A stretch of 64,000 bases of DNA from Cannabis sativa (Eukaryota > Streptophyta > Magnoliopsida > Rosales > Cannabaceae). The stretch is taken from the NCBI RefSeq assembly GCF_029168945.1, contig NC_083602.1, positions 11,467,850-11,531,849 on the forward strand, in the 5' to 3' direction. Under the pieces are notes generated by a model. That model did not search any database. It was not told the DNA's origin and was given only the letters and a program-made list of their open reading frames with translations. The position numbers and the translations under genes were made by a program. Numbering within the stretch: the first letter of the stretch is position 1; each line of letters opens with the position of its first letter. Positions 32,511-44,592 of the stretch are shown in pieces.

Positions 32511-33700
32511 TTTATTTTTATTTTTTTTGAAGGAAGGTACGTATTTCATTAAAACAAATCAGTTGTTACAGGAGCACTAATAAATCTAGGACAAGCATCT
32601 GTCCACAAATCAACCCCTATGGAACTAGTAACAGACTTTGCTAGTGCGTGGGCCACACCATTCGCAACACGCGGAATGGCACAACAAGAACCACCACCAA
32701 CAGCAGCTAAAAGAGAAATAATTTCCTCAACAATAGGTTTATACATAAAAATAGAATTCGGAAAAGAAATCCAAGAATTAACAATAGAAGAATCCGTCTC
32801 CACTCTCACCAACTTATACCCCAACGTGGACGCCCATCTCAACCCCACCCGCATAGCCAGAAGCTCTGCCACCGCCACCTGAAATTCTCCAACACCACCC
32901 ACCGCCCAGGCAGCCCACATCTCACCATCACCCCCCCGAATGACCCCCTCAAACCCAGCAAAGCCCCTGCCCGGAGTGACCGCCGCATCCACGGATAATA
33001 CAAACTCGCCCCTCAAAGGAGGCCACCATCTACCTGGCACGCCCAAACCAGCAGGCCCACTCCTCACTACCGCCCCCCCACCATTGACGCCCACACTAGC
33101 CCCTTGAAACTCCACTAAAGCCTCCCTCGCAAGCTCTACAACCCCACACAAACATGATTGTTTTTTCCCGAACAAGACCGAATTCCGATCATACCACACC
33201 CACCACCACACCATTGAAACCAACTCAAACTCATCCTTGCTAAGCACATCAAATAAATAAACAAGCAACTCAGCCAAAGAACCCACCCGACCGCGATACA
33301 GATAATGCCAAACCCGAAGCTTAGTCCATAGAGGAAGTAAAGACGAGCAAAACACTAACGCATGTTCCGGAGTCTCCGATTCCTCCCCACACCTATGACA
33401 AATTGGCTGAACAAGAACCTTGCGTCTAATAAGCTGGGAATTAGTAGGAAGAGCCCGGTGATACATTCTCCAAAGGAAGATCTTGACTTTCTGTGGGACT
33501 TTCAAATTCCACATCCCATTCCACCAATGAGATTGGGTATAAGAAGAGGAGCCTAACCTCTCACCTGCAACATCAAGAGCCACCGCATACCCACTCTTCA
33601 CAGTATAAGAACCATTAGAACTATAATGCCAGCACCAACGATCCGCACAATCACTACTACCCAGTGGTATACCGCATCGACATCCAATTCATGCTCTTTA
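32510..33700 (-). mobile_element. 5'-truncated LINE retrotransposon
   Basis: On the minus strand it contains only the C-terminal part of ORF2, a short 3' untranslated region, and an A-rich tail (AAAAAAAATAAAAATAAATA, about 32530-32510). Protein similarity of the type GIPLGSSDCADRWCWHYS begins about 33690 and is lost upstream, as expected of 5' truncation. I could not identify the target duplication. Confidence 0.8.
32549..33689 (-). CDS. LINE ORF2 C-terminus: zinc-binding region and RNase H domain, open
   Basis: The frame is open for at least 350 codons after the Met at 33601, and a further 29 or so residues upstream (DRWCWHYSSNGSYTV) belong to it. First comes the zf-RVT region typical of plant LINEs (VPQKVKIFLWRMYHRALPTN, then CHRCGEESETPEHALVFC). 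Then comes an RNase H domain with the acidic set in place: Asp in SVDAAV, Glu in AELLAMRVGLRWA, Asp in VETDSS, and the late His in GVAHALAK. The reverse transcriptase is missing, so the fragment cannot transpose on its own. Long open stand-alone copies of this pair are common in plant genomes and often annotated as genes. Promoter and start are not evident here. Confidence 0.8.
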
Positions 33701-34226
33701 TTAAGTGGTTTTAGGGGCTTTTTTTTCTACTGAAACATATTATTTTTGTAATTTTAACATAATATTTTTTAAAATTTAGAATAGTAAAAATATAAAAAAG
33801 GCTGACTATAAAAATGTAAAAATAACCCAAAATGAATATTTTTATAAGATCTCCATTTAATTATTGAGTAGCCGGTAGTAACTTCGTTTTTTTAGTGGCT
33901 CGATTGATCTCTTATTGGTGCCTGCAGCTCAGGCATAAAGAAGTCGTAATTTTTTTTAAAAAAAATAATAATAAAACAGGAAAAAAAAAACCTGAGCACC
34001 ACCATTAATTAATGGAAAGCAAATATTAAGCACTGGTAAAGTAAATAACTATACTAATGTAGTGTAGTGGTTTGAATAATGATAAATTAAATCCTTTATT
34101 TATGTCAATAAGTACTCGATAATTAATCCACTATAATATAGAAATCTTTTAATTAATTGATTTACTTCTTTTATCTCTCTGTGTAAAACAATAGTCAATT
34201 ATTCTGTAGCACATGTAGCTACCTAT
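33701..34226. other. AT-rich DNA upstream of the germin-like gene
   Basis: No exon or transposon end recognised. It probably contains the upstream regulatory region of the gene at 34343. I see no motif I would name. Confidence 0.5.
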
Positions 34227-34237
34227 CTATAAATAGA
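34227..34237 (+). promoter_or_regulatory. TATA box of the germin-like gene
   Basis: CTATAAATAGA stands about 110 bp before the start codon, with an A- and T-rich leader in between. The position fits a transcription start near 34260. No other strong TATA box lies closer. Confidence 0.75.
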
Positions 34238-34342
34238 AGTATATTTTATTGCAAAGAATTTTCATTCCTTTCCTTCTGAAATTCGATATTTTTCTATCTA
34301 TTTAAATCATATACAATCTTACAAATATTCAATAATCAAAAG

Positions 34343-36724
34343 ATGAAGTGGATTAAATTCCCTCTTATCACACTTGCCATCTTTAGTTTGGCTATTTCCC
34401 TTGTCTCAGCCTATGATCCAAGCCCACTCCAAGACTTCTGTGTAGCAATAAATAATCTCAAGGATGATTGTATGTATATTTTTTTCAAACTTATTTATTA
34501 TTATGGGTAATGTTCTATGACCATCATATGAATATATATCTATATACAAAAATTGTATGTATTTTATAAACTTTAGCTAGCATGTGATCAATTTAATTAA
34601 TAAGCCTATGTGTACAATATATAATACGGAAACATATAATTCTTGCGTCAAAAAAAAAATACCCACAATATGAATTTTTTATTTATCTTATTTTATTTCT
34701 CTTCAATTAACTTTAAAGTTTATTTATATGCTGATCTGATTCCTTATTGTAGCTAAGGATATTATTGAAGACAAAAGCAAGGGGCCCTTCGATGGTAAAT
34801 CTATCTATGATGACTTGTTCTAAAAACATATTAATTTAACCAATCATTCATAAAATAAATAAATAAATAATAAAATAAAAAATAAAAAAGAGTGATAGCA
34901 TTGTAATTAGTCACAATATTGATTACTTGTTACTAAATGGCATTTTAGAAATTTAGTCACCATAAAAATTCTTGTAACAAACGGTCGCATGTAATTACAA
35001 ATTGTTACTAATGTATAGTTTTAGTCATAACTTACTGTATATATATAGCAATCAAGTCATATCAAATTGTAGTTTTATAACTAATATTTTAACCACAAAC
35101 TTTTTATTTATTTATTTATTTTATTAGATATGTTCTTTGTTTGATAAATGGAGGGACAAACTTTTTTTTATAACCAATATATTTAAAAATATTTTTGTTA
35201 GTCACAAATTATTCACACAGTCACAACAAAAAAAAAAATATTGTTATACTTTTTCATTTTAATTGAATGATAAATTTATGTATTTTTTTTTTAACAAGAA
35301 AAATTTATGTATTGAAAACAAAAAGTCTCTCATAAAAATATATGGAAAACACAATAAATCATAAGATATTGACAGTAATACTACTTAAATTATCTAAATT
35401 ATAACTCTTAGTCCTATAAACTAAATTTTTGAGTGTAAAACCCTCCAAACCTAACTTTTGTTTTTGTATTTACTATTCTGTTAGTGAACCAAAGTTATGT
35501 CCTATTGTGTATTATTGATATTTATACAATTGTACACATAATATATTCTCATTAGTCCACATATAATTTTATAAACATTAATATTAAAAAATAATTCAAA
35601 AATATAATAAAGAATTCAAAAACAAAATAGTGAGTATCAAAAGTAAAGTTTATTTGAAGGATTTTTTATCTTTGAAAATTCAATTTACGAAGTTAAGTGT
35701 TATAATTTATATAGTTCAGGCAGTATTATTGTTAATATTTTATTAATTATATATTTATATATAAAAAAAAATGGAGTTACTCTACTTAAAAAGGGCAACA
35801 ACTTTTTATAAATAGAAGCATATATTGCAGTTAAATTTATTTTATAATTGATGAATGTTATTATTTGGCACTTTAAATGTTCAATATTATATGGATGCCA
35901 TATTTTATAATTAATTAGCAATTTTTTATATTACTATTATATTAAAATGTATGAAATTCCATATTAAAATGCAACAATATATGCGACGAGTGTGGTACTT
36001 GACACCTTCAATTCAATGTGTTTCTTATAATTTCTCATATTTATGACATGGAGCTTGCGCATATAAGCTAATGTAATATTATAATTTACTTTTATCATAT
36101 GTTTGGACACTATAATTGAGGGAGTGGTTGACTATATATACTATAATAATAACAATAAAATATTTTATTAATTTAATGGATGCAGTGTATACGAATGGTA
36201 AGTTTTGCAAGAGCCCAAAGTCGACCAATCCAAATGATTTCTTTAGCTCTGGACTGAACAGTCCGGGAGACACTAATAACCCACTTGGATCAAGTGTGAC
36301 AACTTTGAACGTAGACAACTTTGGTGGACTGAACACACTAGGCTTATCTTTGGTTCGCATTGACTATGCTCCAAATGGTGTAAACCCACCTCACTCTCAC
36401 CCTCGTGCCTCTGAAATCTTAGCTCTCACTGTGGGAACCCTCTACGTTGGCTTCGTCTCATCCGCACAAGATGGAAACCGCCTCTATGCAAAGGTTTTAA
36501 ACGCAGGAGATTTATTTGTCTTCCCAATTGGATTGGTCCATTTTGAGTTTAATATAGGCAAAACTCCAGTTGTTGCTTTCACTGTTTTGAATAGCCAAAA
36601 CCCTGGATTGGCTACCACTGCTAATACTGTGTTTGGATCCAACCCTCCAATCAATCCTGATATTCTTGCTAAAGCCTTTAAGTTGGACAAAAAGATTGTT
36701 GAAAATCTTCAGAAGCAGTTTTAA
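34343..36724 (+). CDS. Germin-like protein (secreted cupin), three exons including a 42-nt mini-exon
   Basis: Exons: 34343-34469, 34753-34794 and 36186-36724, both introns GT/AG and phase 1. The product has 235 residues. A signal peptide ([20 protein letters not shown]) is followed by the family start [13 protein letters not shown], then NGKFCKSP with the partner Cys of the N-terminal disulfide. The cupin boxes are [17 protein letters not shown] (His, His, Glu) and [16 protein letters not shown] (His), which bind manganese in germins. The ending [16 protein letters not shown] is typical. Germin-like proteins sit in the cell wall and act in stress and defence, some as superoxide dismutase or oxalate oxidase; which activity this one has cannot be read off. 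The mini-exon adds 14 residues not usual for the family. Skipping it also keeps frame (221 residues). Confidence 0.9.
34753..34794 (+). other. Mini-exon of the germin-like gene (possible cassette exon)
   Basis: It has an acceptor TATTGTAG and a donor GATGGTAAAT. It is exactly 42 nt and phase 1 on both sides, encoding [14 protein letters not shown] with the split codons. Joining exon 1 directly to exon 3 also leaves an open frame (KDDLYTNGKFC), so both forms are possible. Confidence 0.6.
34795..36185 (+). other. Long second intron of the germin-like gene
   Basis: Very AT-rich, about 1.4 kb. Between about 34890 and 35230 it contains several TTAGTCAC / GTCACAA words like those of the MITE at 49116. 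I infer an old, decayed copy of that type. Confidence 0.5.
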
Positions 36725-36875
36725 TATTTAATCATATCATGTAAACCTAGCTAATCATGGATAGGAGCATATAAATTAATGATGAACAATTGTGCTCTTT
36801 AATAATTATAGCTCCATATATTACATATGTTCACTTTGATTATGTTAAGAAGTTGTTCAGTAACTGTACGTGTTC

Positions 36876-36895
36876 AAGATCAATAAAATGCTTCT
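36876..36895 (+). terminator. Probable polyadenylation region of the germin-like gene
   Basis: CAATAAAATGC lies about 155 bp after the stop codon, followed by T-rich DNA. Confidence 0.6.
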
Positions 36896-37149
36896 TATTA
36901 TAATTCTGGTCTTTAAAGTTCAGTTTTTTAAAATTAAAATTTTGATACATAGAGCTCAATTTTTTTTATAATTAAACAAAAGTGTTAAAAAATTAAATGT
37001 TTTTACAATGATCAATATTAGATCTGTCCTAATAACATGCATGTGTACATTTAAACTTATAATTTTCATCGTTTTTGTTTTAAATTTTTTGAAGCCCAAA
37101 GCCACAAGTATATATTGTTTCATATATGTATATAATAACTAATTTGTTA
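36896..37149. other. AT-rich DNA, nothing recognised
   Basis: No gene or repeat end seen between the germin-like gene and the MITE at 37159. Confidence 0.5.
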
Positions 37150-37158
37150 AAATATAAA

Positions 37159-37519
37159 AGCTAAATACCATTTTAGATTCTGTGTTTTGCAAAAGTTATT
37201 AATTGGATCTGTTTTGTTAAATAACAAAATGGACCCTGTATTTTTCAAAATGTTAAAATAAGACCTGAGCTTAATTTTTGACAACTTTTTTTTAATATAA
37301 CTAACTTAAAGATAATTCCTAACATAAACAAATAAAGAAAATGTAAACAATTTTCTCATAATGTTTTTAGATCGAATTATTATTAAATTAATTTTGACAA
37401 AAAATCAGTGAAGGATTCTATTTGTACCATTTTATATAATACATAATTTATTTTGTCATTTAACAAAATGTCCAATTGATAACTTTTACAAAATACAGGA
37501 TCTAAAATAGTATTTATCC
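37159..37519. mobile_element. Mutator-type MITE, 361 bp
   Basis: The ends AGCTAAATACCATTTTAGAT and, reversed, GGATAAATACTATTTTAGAT form long imperfect inverted arms (about 80 bp). A 9-bp direct repeat AAATATAAA flanks it (37150-37158 and 37520-37528). Non-coding. Confidence 0.82.
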
Positions 37520-37528
37520 AAATATAAA

Positions 37529-38490
37529 TTAAGCAATTAAGCAATTAAGCAAAAGTTTTACCCGAATTTTACCTCAAGAAGGTATCCACCTTATTTGGTT
37601 AAATTTTGTATGGAATAACATATTTGGTTAAAGTGATTATTATTTTTTTTTTTTTGACATAAAGTTATATTATATTAAGTGAAGTATAATACAATAGTCA
37701 TTGGAGGATATGGCAATTCTTCTATCCAAATACATTTTTTGTCTACCGAAAAAGTATACTTTGCTAATGTATGAGCAACAGTATTAATAATATATCTAAA
37801 CAGATTATAGATTTGAACTCCAAAAAAATTGAACATGAGAATAGAAATATCTTAAAGCAAACTATAAAAATCAGATGAAGAATGCAATCTTTTAACCACT
37901 AAAAAGAATCCGTCTCAATCAATATAATGAATTGGTATGTTCATATCTTGAGAAATTTATATACCAAAAATAATGAATGATAAGAAGAATTAATATTGTG
38001 TTAGCCACAATAAATACAAATCAATATTTATATATGTTATTACGTGACATTATATAATACGCTTGATGATTTGAGGTCGGCCGGCAGCGTCTCACAGCGT
38101 CTCCAATGTTCAAAAAATATAATTTCAGAAGATAAGCGCCAATCCAAAACGAACATTTCAAAACCTTCAATATTTTAAATTATTTAAAATTTCCCAATAT
38201 CTTCTATAGCTACAATAATACAGTCAATAATAAAAAATGAATTTAAAACTATTTATAAACCAAAAACACAATGAAGTGTACGTGCCACAAAATTTATATA
38301 CTTTTCGGACCTACTCGTATCTATTTATATATAAATTATATTGAAGTCAATTATATATGTAAATATATATAGAGAGTAGATAGGTTAGTTAAATGTTTGG
38401 TGAAAGAAGTTTGAACGAAGTACGATGATTCGTGGGTTTCGCTAACCCAAAGTAGAGTTTCTTTATCTTATTCGGTTTCTTTTCTTACGT
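37529..38490. other. Intergenic DNA with a possible LINE tail relic
   Basis: At about 37660-37900 on the minus strand there is a weak resemblance to the end of a LINE RNase H domain preceded by an A-rich tail (T run at 37645 on the plus strand). Frames are broken and the call is weak. The rest is unremarkable AT-rich sequence. Confidence 0.3.
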
Positions 38491-38707
38491 TAACTTTTAT
38501 TTATAAAAAAATACTTACGTTTAATTTTTGCAATATAAACACTTAATGTTAACTTTTAGTTATAAAAAAATACTTACGTTTAATTTTTGCGGTATAAATA
38601 CTTAATGTTAACTTTTAGTTGTAAAAAAATACTTACGTTTAATTTTTGACAGCAATAATACTTAAGTTATATTTTTAAAAATCTGTAGGTACTTAATTAT
38701 TAAATAT
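38491..38707. repeat. Left arm of a split foldback element, with three 59-bp tandem units
   Basis: Units start at 38491, 38550 and 38609 (TAACTTTTAGTTATAAAAAA, ATACTTACGTTTAATTTTTG). The reverse complement of 43860-44095 matches this arm in order, so both belonged to one inverted-repeat element before the copia element landed between them. Confidence 0.75.
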
Positions 38708-38927
38708 TATATATAGGAACTTATCAATACAAGCAATATTTGGTCAATGAATACAAAGAACTCAAAAGCTTGTAAAAGTTACTGAGCTTATGAGTTAGGC
38801 CTTTATTTATAGGTATAGCAGTATAAGAGAGTAGAAAGACAAGAACAGTGTACAATTTGAACAGAAAAGAAAACAGTTATAGCAAAATTAACTGAAAGAA
38901 ACTAACTAAGACTACTTGACTGTATCA
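38708..38927 (-). repeat. 3' LTR of copia element 2
   Basis: It begins TGATACAGTCAAGTAG in element sense, directly after the polypurine tract. Confidence 0.88.
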
Positions 38928-38937
38928 TCCCCCCTCA

Positions 38938-41900
38938 AGCGAAAGGGTGTGTTACAAACTTTGAGCTTGGATTTCAAGTAGGCAAATTTGTCCTTGGATA
39001 AGGCCTTTGTAAGTATATCAGCAATCTGATCGGAGGAAGGAACGTATCGCACTTCCAATTCTTTGGCAAGAATTTGATCTCTAACAAAGTGTAAATCGAT
39101 CTCTATGTGTTTAGAGCGTGCATGAAACACGAGATTGGCAGCAAGAGATGCAGCTCCTTGATTGTCAACCCAGATTATTGGAGCTACTGAAACATTCGAT
39201 CTCTATGTGTTTAGATCGTGCATGAAACACGAGATTAGCAGCAAGAGATGCAGCTCCTTGATTGTCAACCCAGATTATTGGAGCTGCTGAAACATTCGAT
39301 CTCTATGTGTTTAGAGCGTGCATGAAACACGGGATTGGCAGCAAGAGATGCAGCTCCTTGATTGTCAACCAAGATTATTGGAGCTGCTGAAACAGAGATG
39401 TGTAACTCAGAAAGAATGTAGGACAGCCATTTTATCTCAGTAGCAGTGTTGGCAAGTGATCGAAATTCACTTGCAGTTATCCTCCTAGCAACATCTTGTT
39501 GCTTTTTTGCTGACCATGAGATGAGGTTTTCGCCAAAGAACATAGCATATCCTCCTGTAGAACGTGTCATCAGGGTAACTAGCCCAGTCAGCGTTGGAGT
39601 AGGCTTGAAGACAAAGTCGAAGACAAGGCTTGATGTGTAAGCCTTCATGAATAGTCCCTTTCAAATATCTGAATAGCCTCTTACAAGCCTCCCAATGAAT
39701 AGTTGTTGGGGGATGAATAAACTGGCTCAACTTGTTGACAATAAATACGATGTCTAGTCTTATTAAGGTCAGGAAATGTAATGCCCCTAATGTACTCCTG
39801 TAGAGTTTATGATCCAAAAATGGTTCATCAGTAGACAAAGATAATGTGTGAGTAGAACTAGTAGGACTAGGACTTGGTTTAGCACCTTCCATGTGTATTT
39901 TGACAAAAAGATCAGAGATATACTTCGATTGGGACAAGTAGATACTAGTTGAATCGCTTATAACCTCTACTCGAAGGAAATAGTGAAGAGGACCTAGATC
40001 TTTCAGGGAAAATTCTCTGTTGATATCAGAAATTAGTTGAGAAATTAACCCTTTATTTGGACCTGTCACTAAAATGTCATCTACATATACAAGTAGGATG
40101 ACCAAGTTTGCACTAGCACCATGAACAAACAGTGACGTATCTGACCTCGAGACAGTAAAACCTTTTGTGATTAATGTGTTCTTGAGTTTGTCATTCCATG
40201 CACGTGGTGCCTGCTTAAGACCATAAATTGCTTTGTGTAATTTACACACATGTGTAGGTCGAGTGGGGTCTTCAAACCCAGGTTGTTGAGGCATATACAC
40301 AGTTTCTTGTAAGGTGCCATGAAGAATGGCATTTGAGACATCAAGTTGAGTAACAGGCCAACTAAAAGAGACAGCTAATGTGAGGATAATACGAACAGTT
40401 GCTGGCTTGACAACTAGACTAAATGTCTATGAAAAATCAATTCCAGGAGTTTGATGAAACCCTTTAGCAACAAGCCTCGATCTGCATCTATCAAGTGTAC
40501 CATCTACTTTTAGTTTCACTCTATGAATCCATTTATTTCCAACTAAGTGCATGTCTAGATGATAAGGGACCAATGTCCAAGTATTATTTTTTATGAGAGC
40601 TTGATTTTTCATAGTCATGGCTGCATTCCACTTAGGATCATCTAATACTTGCTTTAAGGAGGTTGGTTCATAATTGGTAATAATGACTCAGGGAGAGAGT
40701 GATTTGTAGCTAGGTATGCTTTTGGTTTATGAATGCCACACTTAGACCTTGTTTTCATAGGGTGACGATTTGTGGGTGGTGGTTGGGATAGAGAGGGTGC
40801 TGGTGGCTGGGGGAATTGGTTGGATATTGTTGAGGGCTTGAAATATTGGCAGGGATTACTGTCTGAGATGGATTTGTGGTTTCTGAAGTGAGTGTGGTGG
40901 GTAAAGGCATGTTGGTGACTAGTTCTGTGGCAGGGAAACCAGATGGGGAATCAGATGGTGCAGCAGATGGTAAATCTGACATTTGCTGCGATGTTGCTAC
41001 AGTAATGTGTTCCTCAGTAGCAAATGGATAAGATGCATTAGTGGTCTGAGGAATTGGTGATGTAAAGAAGCTCAATGAAGAATTAGTGTTGAGAGTAGGG
41101 GTTGTTACCTGAGTTGGTGACTGGACAGCAAGAGCAGGAAACTCCTCTTCATTGAATTGGACATTTCTAGTGACATAAATTCTGCCTGTTGAGCTTTCGC
41201 ACAAGTAACCTTTGTGTTGCATGGAGTAACCAATAAAAATGTATTTTTAAGACTTTATAGACATTTTATGGGGCTGATAAGGCCTGAGTAGTGGGAAGCA
41301 AGCACACCCAAATGGTTTGAGAAAACCATAATCAGGTTCTTTGTGAAACAGGCACTTGTATGGAGTATCATTAGCAATAATTGGTGATGGGAGCCTGTTT
41401 ATAACATATGTAGCATGCTGAAAAGCATGCCACCAATAGGATAGGTGTAAACCAGATTGAGCTAGTAGTGTCATGCCTGTTTCATTGATATGTAGATGTT
41501 TGCGTTCGACTCTCCCATTTTGCTCATGATCATGAGGACAGGAATGATGAATATGTATGCCATTTGTAGCTAAGAATGATGCAAAGGTTCTATACTCACC
41601 CTCTAATCCGATTGAACTTTTTTAATGGGGAAATTAAATTGTTTTTCAACCAATTTTTTGAATTGGAGAAATATAGAGGAGGCTTGAGACTTAAGGGACA
41701 TTGGAAAGATCCAAGTGAAACGACTGAAGTCATCCACAAAGTGAATATAGTATCTAAATCCTTCTTTGGATGGTTGATGAGATAGCCCCCACACATCTGT
41801 GTGAACAAACTCTAAGGGCACAGAGGCCCTTGTGGTGGACAAAGGATGGGGTAATTTATGTGTTATTACCAAGTTTACATGCATCACAAAATTTAAGATT

Positions 41901-43410
41901 TTTCAATGAGCTATGAATGTTCAGTTTATTTAAAACTGTGGCAAGAGTTTTTGAGGCAAGGTGTCCTAACTTAGAGTGCCAAATATTGATATCCTTATGA
42001 AAATCAACATGAAAAGCCTCAGACAAAGGTGCTGAAATATCGAAATCTTTATTGCTGACAGAATTGTTACAAGAGGAGGAGACTGTAGAAATAGTCTCAT
42101 TATTACATGTAGTTGTACAGAAAGTGTTATTAGTAGTATTAGAGGCTTTAGTAACTAATTGACACTCGATCTGAACTGGAGCAGGGGAACCAAAGGACTT
42201 GGTCAGCACTTATAAGCCATTTTTAACCCTCCTTTTGAGAAAGATTTTCCCTGTTATCTTGTCCTTAACAAAACAACAAGTGGAGTGAAATTCTAGGAAA
42301 ACATTGTTATCTTTTGTAAGTTGAGATCACACTAACAATATTTTTGGTTATTTGAGGAACTTTAAGAATGGAATGCAACTGAATAGGAGTGGAAGAAGAG
42401 GGTAAAGAATGATTACCTATGTGAGAGATGTGGAGTTTCTTGCCATCACCAACAGCAAGAGTGTCCTGACCATGGTAGGGAATTTCATAATTGAGATTTT
42501 CCATTCCAGTGGCTACATGTTTGTTAGCCCCTGTATCAGAATACCACTAAGGATCATGGGCAAAGTCTTGAACGATGGGAAAGCTATAGGAAGACAGATC
42601 TTCTTCCTCAATTTCTGTGAGATAGGCATGGGAGTCACCAGATTTGGGAGGAATGAAGGCTTTATCAAATCTGTAATGACATACAGCAGCTGTATGCCCA
42701 GTTTTGAAGCAAACTTAACAAAGAAGCTGTGAGGGAGCCATTCCTCGTCCAAGATACCTTCCTAAGGGGCGACTGGATTGGTTATACCCATAGCCACATC
42801 TATTAACTCCAGTAGATCTTGAGTTGGGCAAACTAGAAGCAAATCTTGGAGAACTGGTGGTGAGATTGGCCATCATTTTGGGCGAAGAGTCATGGACCAT
42901 ATAGTGTCGTTCAAGCCGACTTTCATGAGGAAAGAGAAGAGATTGGATCAACTCAAAGGAGAGATTGTCAACCAAGTTGGTGACATGAACAACCACTGGG
43001 TCATATTCAGGGCCTAACCCATTGAGAAGATTCATGATCAAATTTCTTTCATCCATGGGATGTCCACAATGGATAAAGAATCTACAAGAACCTTAACCTT
43101 GTCATATTAATCTCAAATGGATAGGTTACCTTTCTAAATTGTGGACAATTGTGATTTGATCTGCAACAGTCTTGCTTTAGATTGAGAGGCGAAGCGTTGC
43201 TCCGGAGCTTTCCATGCTGTGAATGAGGTGTTATACTGAGCCAAAGAGCCAAGAATGGTTTCAGACATGGAAGAACGAAGCCAGCTGAGTAGTAATTGGT
43301 CCTTTCTTCGCCAGGCCAAAAATTCTGGGTTGACATTGCCATTAACGAGTTAAGCTGGTGGAGGAATACCAGTGAGAAGAAAATCATCAAGTCCATGGCC
43401 AATAAAAGTG
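38938..43410 (-). pseudogene. gag-pol: Copia 2 gag-pol, broken in many places
   Basis: In element order: gag (43402-42715, including LLNGLGPEYDPVVVHV); zinc knuckle (CQVCFKTGHTAAVC, about 42720-42680); protease (WYSDTGANKHVATG, just after a TAG near 42548); pre-integrase zinc region (IWHSKLGHLASK ... FCDACKLGN); integrase core (FVHTDVWG, KKVQSD) and LPSPIIANDTPYKCLF; a low-complexity Ser/Thr/Pro linker (41222-40755); reverse transcriptase ([11 protein letters not shown]); RNase H ([33 protein letters not shown]). Frameshifts separate nearly every block and the RNase H part carries a tandem triplication. Not functional. Confidence 0.9.
39098..39392. repeat. Three tandem 100-bp units inside copia 2 RNase H
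   Basis: Units start at 39098, 39198 and 39298, each beginning GATCTCTATGTGTTTAGA and ending at CTGAAACATTC. The third loses its last few bases. A period of 100 is not a multiple of three, so the duplication itself shifts the frame. Confidence 0.92.
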
Positions 43411-43619
43411 GGAATGACTTGCAATTTCCATGCCAAGAAATTAGATATGTTCAGTTTGACAGTGAGAGATGAATTCAGAGAGATCTAGAAAGGATTCTAA
43501 GATTAGTGAGGAGGAGCAATCGGAGGTGGTGGTGGCCCTTAAGGCTGGGCAGAGGTGCGCGGTGGGTTGTCGATGATTGAAGGATTCATTATCGACTTTC
43601 GTCAATGGCTTCCTGATAC

Positions 43620-43839
43620 CATATAAGAACTTATCAATACAAGCAATATTTGGTCAATGAATACAAAGAAATCAAAAGCTTGTAAAAGTTACTGAACTTA
43701 TGAGTTTGGCCTTTATTTATAGGTATAGTAGTACAAGAGAGTAGAAAGACAATAACAGAGTGTACAGTTTGAACAGAAAAGAAAACAGTTATAACAGAAT
43801 TAACTGAAAGAAACTAACTAAAACTACTTGATTGTATTA
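43620..43839 (-). repeat. 5' LTR of copia element 2
   Basis: It is followed (minus strand) by the primer site. It ends in TTA where the other copy has TCA. Confidence 0.88.
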
Positions 43840-44095
43840 AATATTAAGTAAATTTCTACGTGACAATCCTTCATTGGTCCAATAGTCATGAATTTTTAAT
43901 TTTTTTTTAAAAAAATAATTTATATGTACCGATAAGAAAATGACACGCGGATAATGACTTGACATTTAACGTTCAGGTACCTACAGAGTTCTAGAAATAT
44001 AACTTATGTATTATATTCTGCCAAAAATTAAGCTTAAGTATTTACTTATAACTGGAAGTTAAATTTAAATATTTATGCAGCAAATTACTCTTTAT
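43840..44095. repeat. Right arm of the split foldback element
   Basis: It starts with the AATAT duplication. Its reverse complement, GAGTAATTTGCTGCATAAAT onward, parallels the left arm at 38491-38707. The end GAGTAATTTGC is shared with the Mutator-type element at 31031. Confidence 0.65.
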
Positions 44096-44490
44096 ATAAA
44101 CTAGTGAAACAATATATGCTCGACACGAACTACTTACAAAAAGAAATTATAAAATATGATATTTTTATATTATATATTTAATAAGTAATTATATTATTAA
44201 GCTATATATCATAAATAACTATATTATTTTTATAATTATATTTTACTAATTTTTTATAATTATTGGTAATGTTTATAAATAAGTTATAATATATACTGTT
44301 TACCAAATTTTTTAGAAACCAAATATATTAGAGCTTAAGGAAATAAGAAATAATTAATAATAATAAACATATAGGTTTTTACGTGGTTCAGGCGTTAATG
44401 ATCCTTAGTCCACCAATCCATTATATTGGCTTCTTTGGGGCAAATGTTTTTGAGATTACAAGGTGGTTACAGTAAAGTCTGCTCTGCTTC

Positions 44491-44532
<42 letters not shown>

Positions 44533-44592
44533 TCTTGGAATTTTCGCAGAGTGTCTGTAAGTAAAATTGTTCTCTCCATGTCTCAAGATAAA
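44096..44592. other. AT-rich DNA with an LTR-like fragment and a GA microsatellite
   Basis: At about 44377-44420 the words TTTTTACGTGGTTCAGGCG and CCTTAGTCCACCAATCC resemble a stretch common in plant retroelement LTRs; no element body follows. A (GA)n run of about 36 bp is at 44495-44530. Confidence 0.4.

Larger units (their letters stand above)
38708..43839 (-). mobile_element. Ty1/copia retrotransposon 2, degenerate
   Basis: LTRs of about 220 bp stand at 38708-38927 and 43620-43839, and the whole is flanked by the 5-bp repeat AATAT (38703-38707 and 43840-43844). The primer site TGGTATCAGGAAGCCA (minus strand, about 43606-43621) and a polypurine tract GAGGGGGGA (about 38928-38937) fix the orientation. 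The LTRs differ at roughly a dozen positions, so it is clearly older than the element at 17118. All coding regions are interrupted. Confidence 0.92.

Noticed and set aside
41576..41785. Plus-strand frames within copia 2
   Set aside because: Antisense of the integrase region; no independent support.
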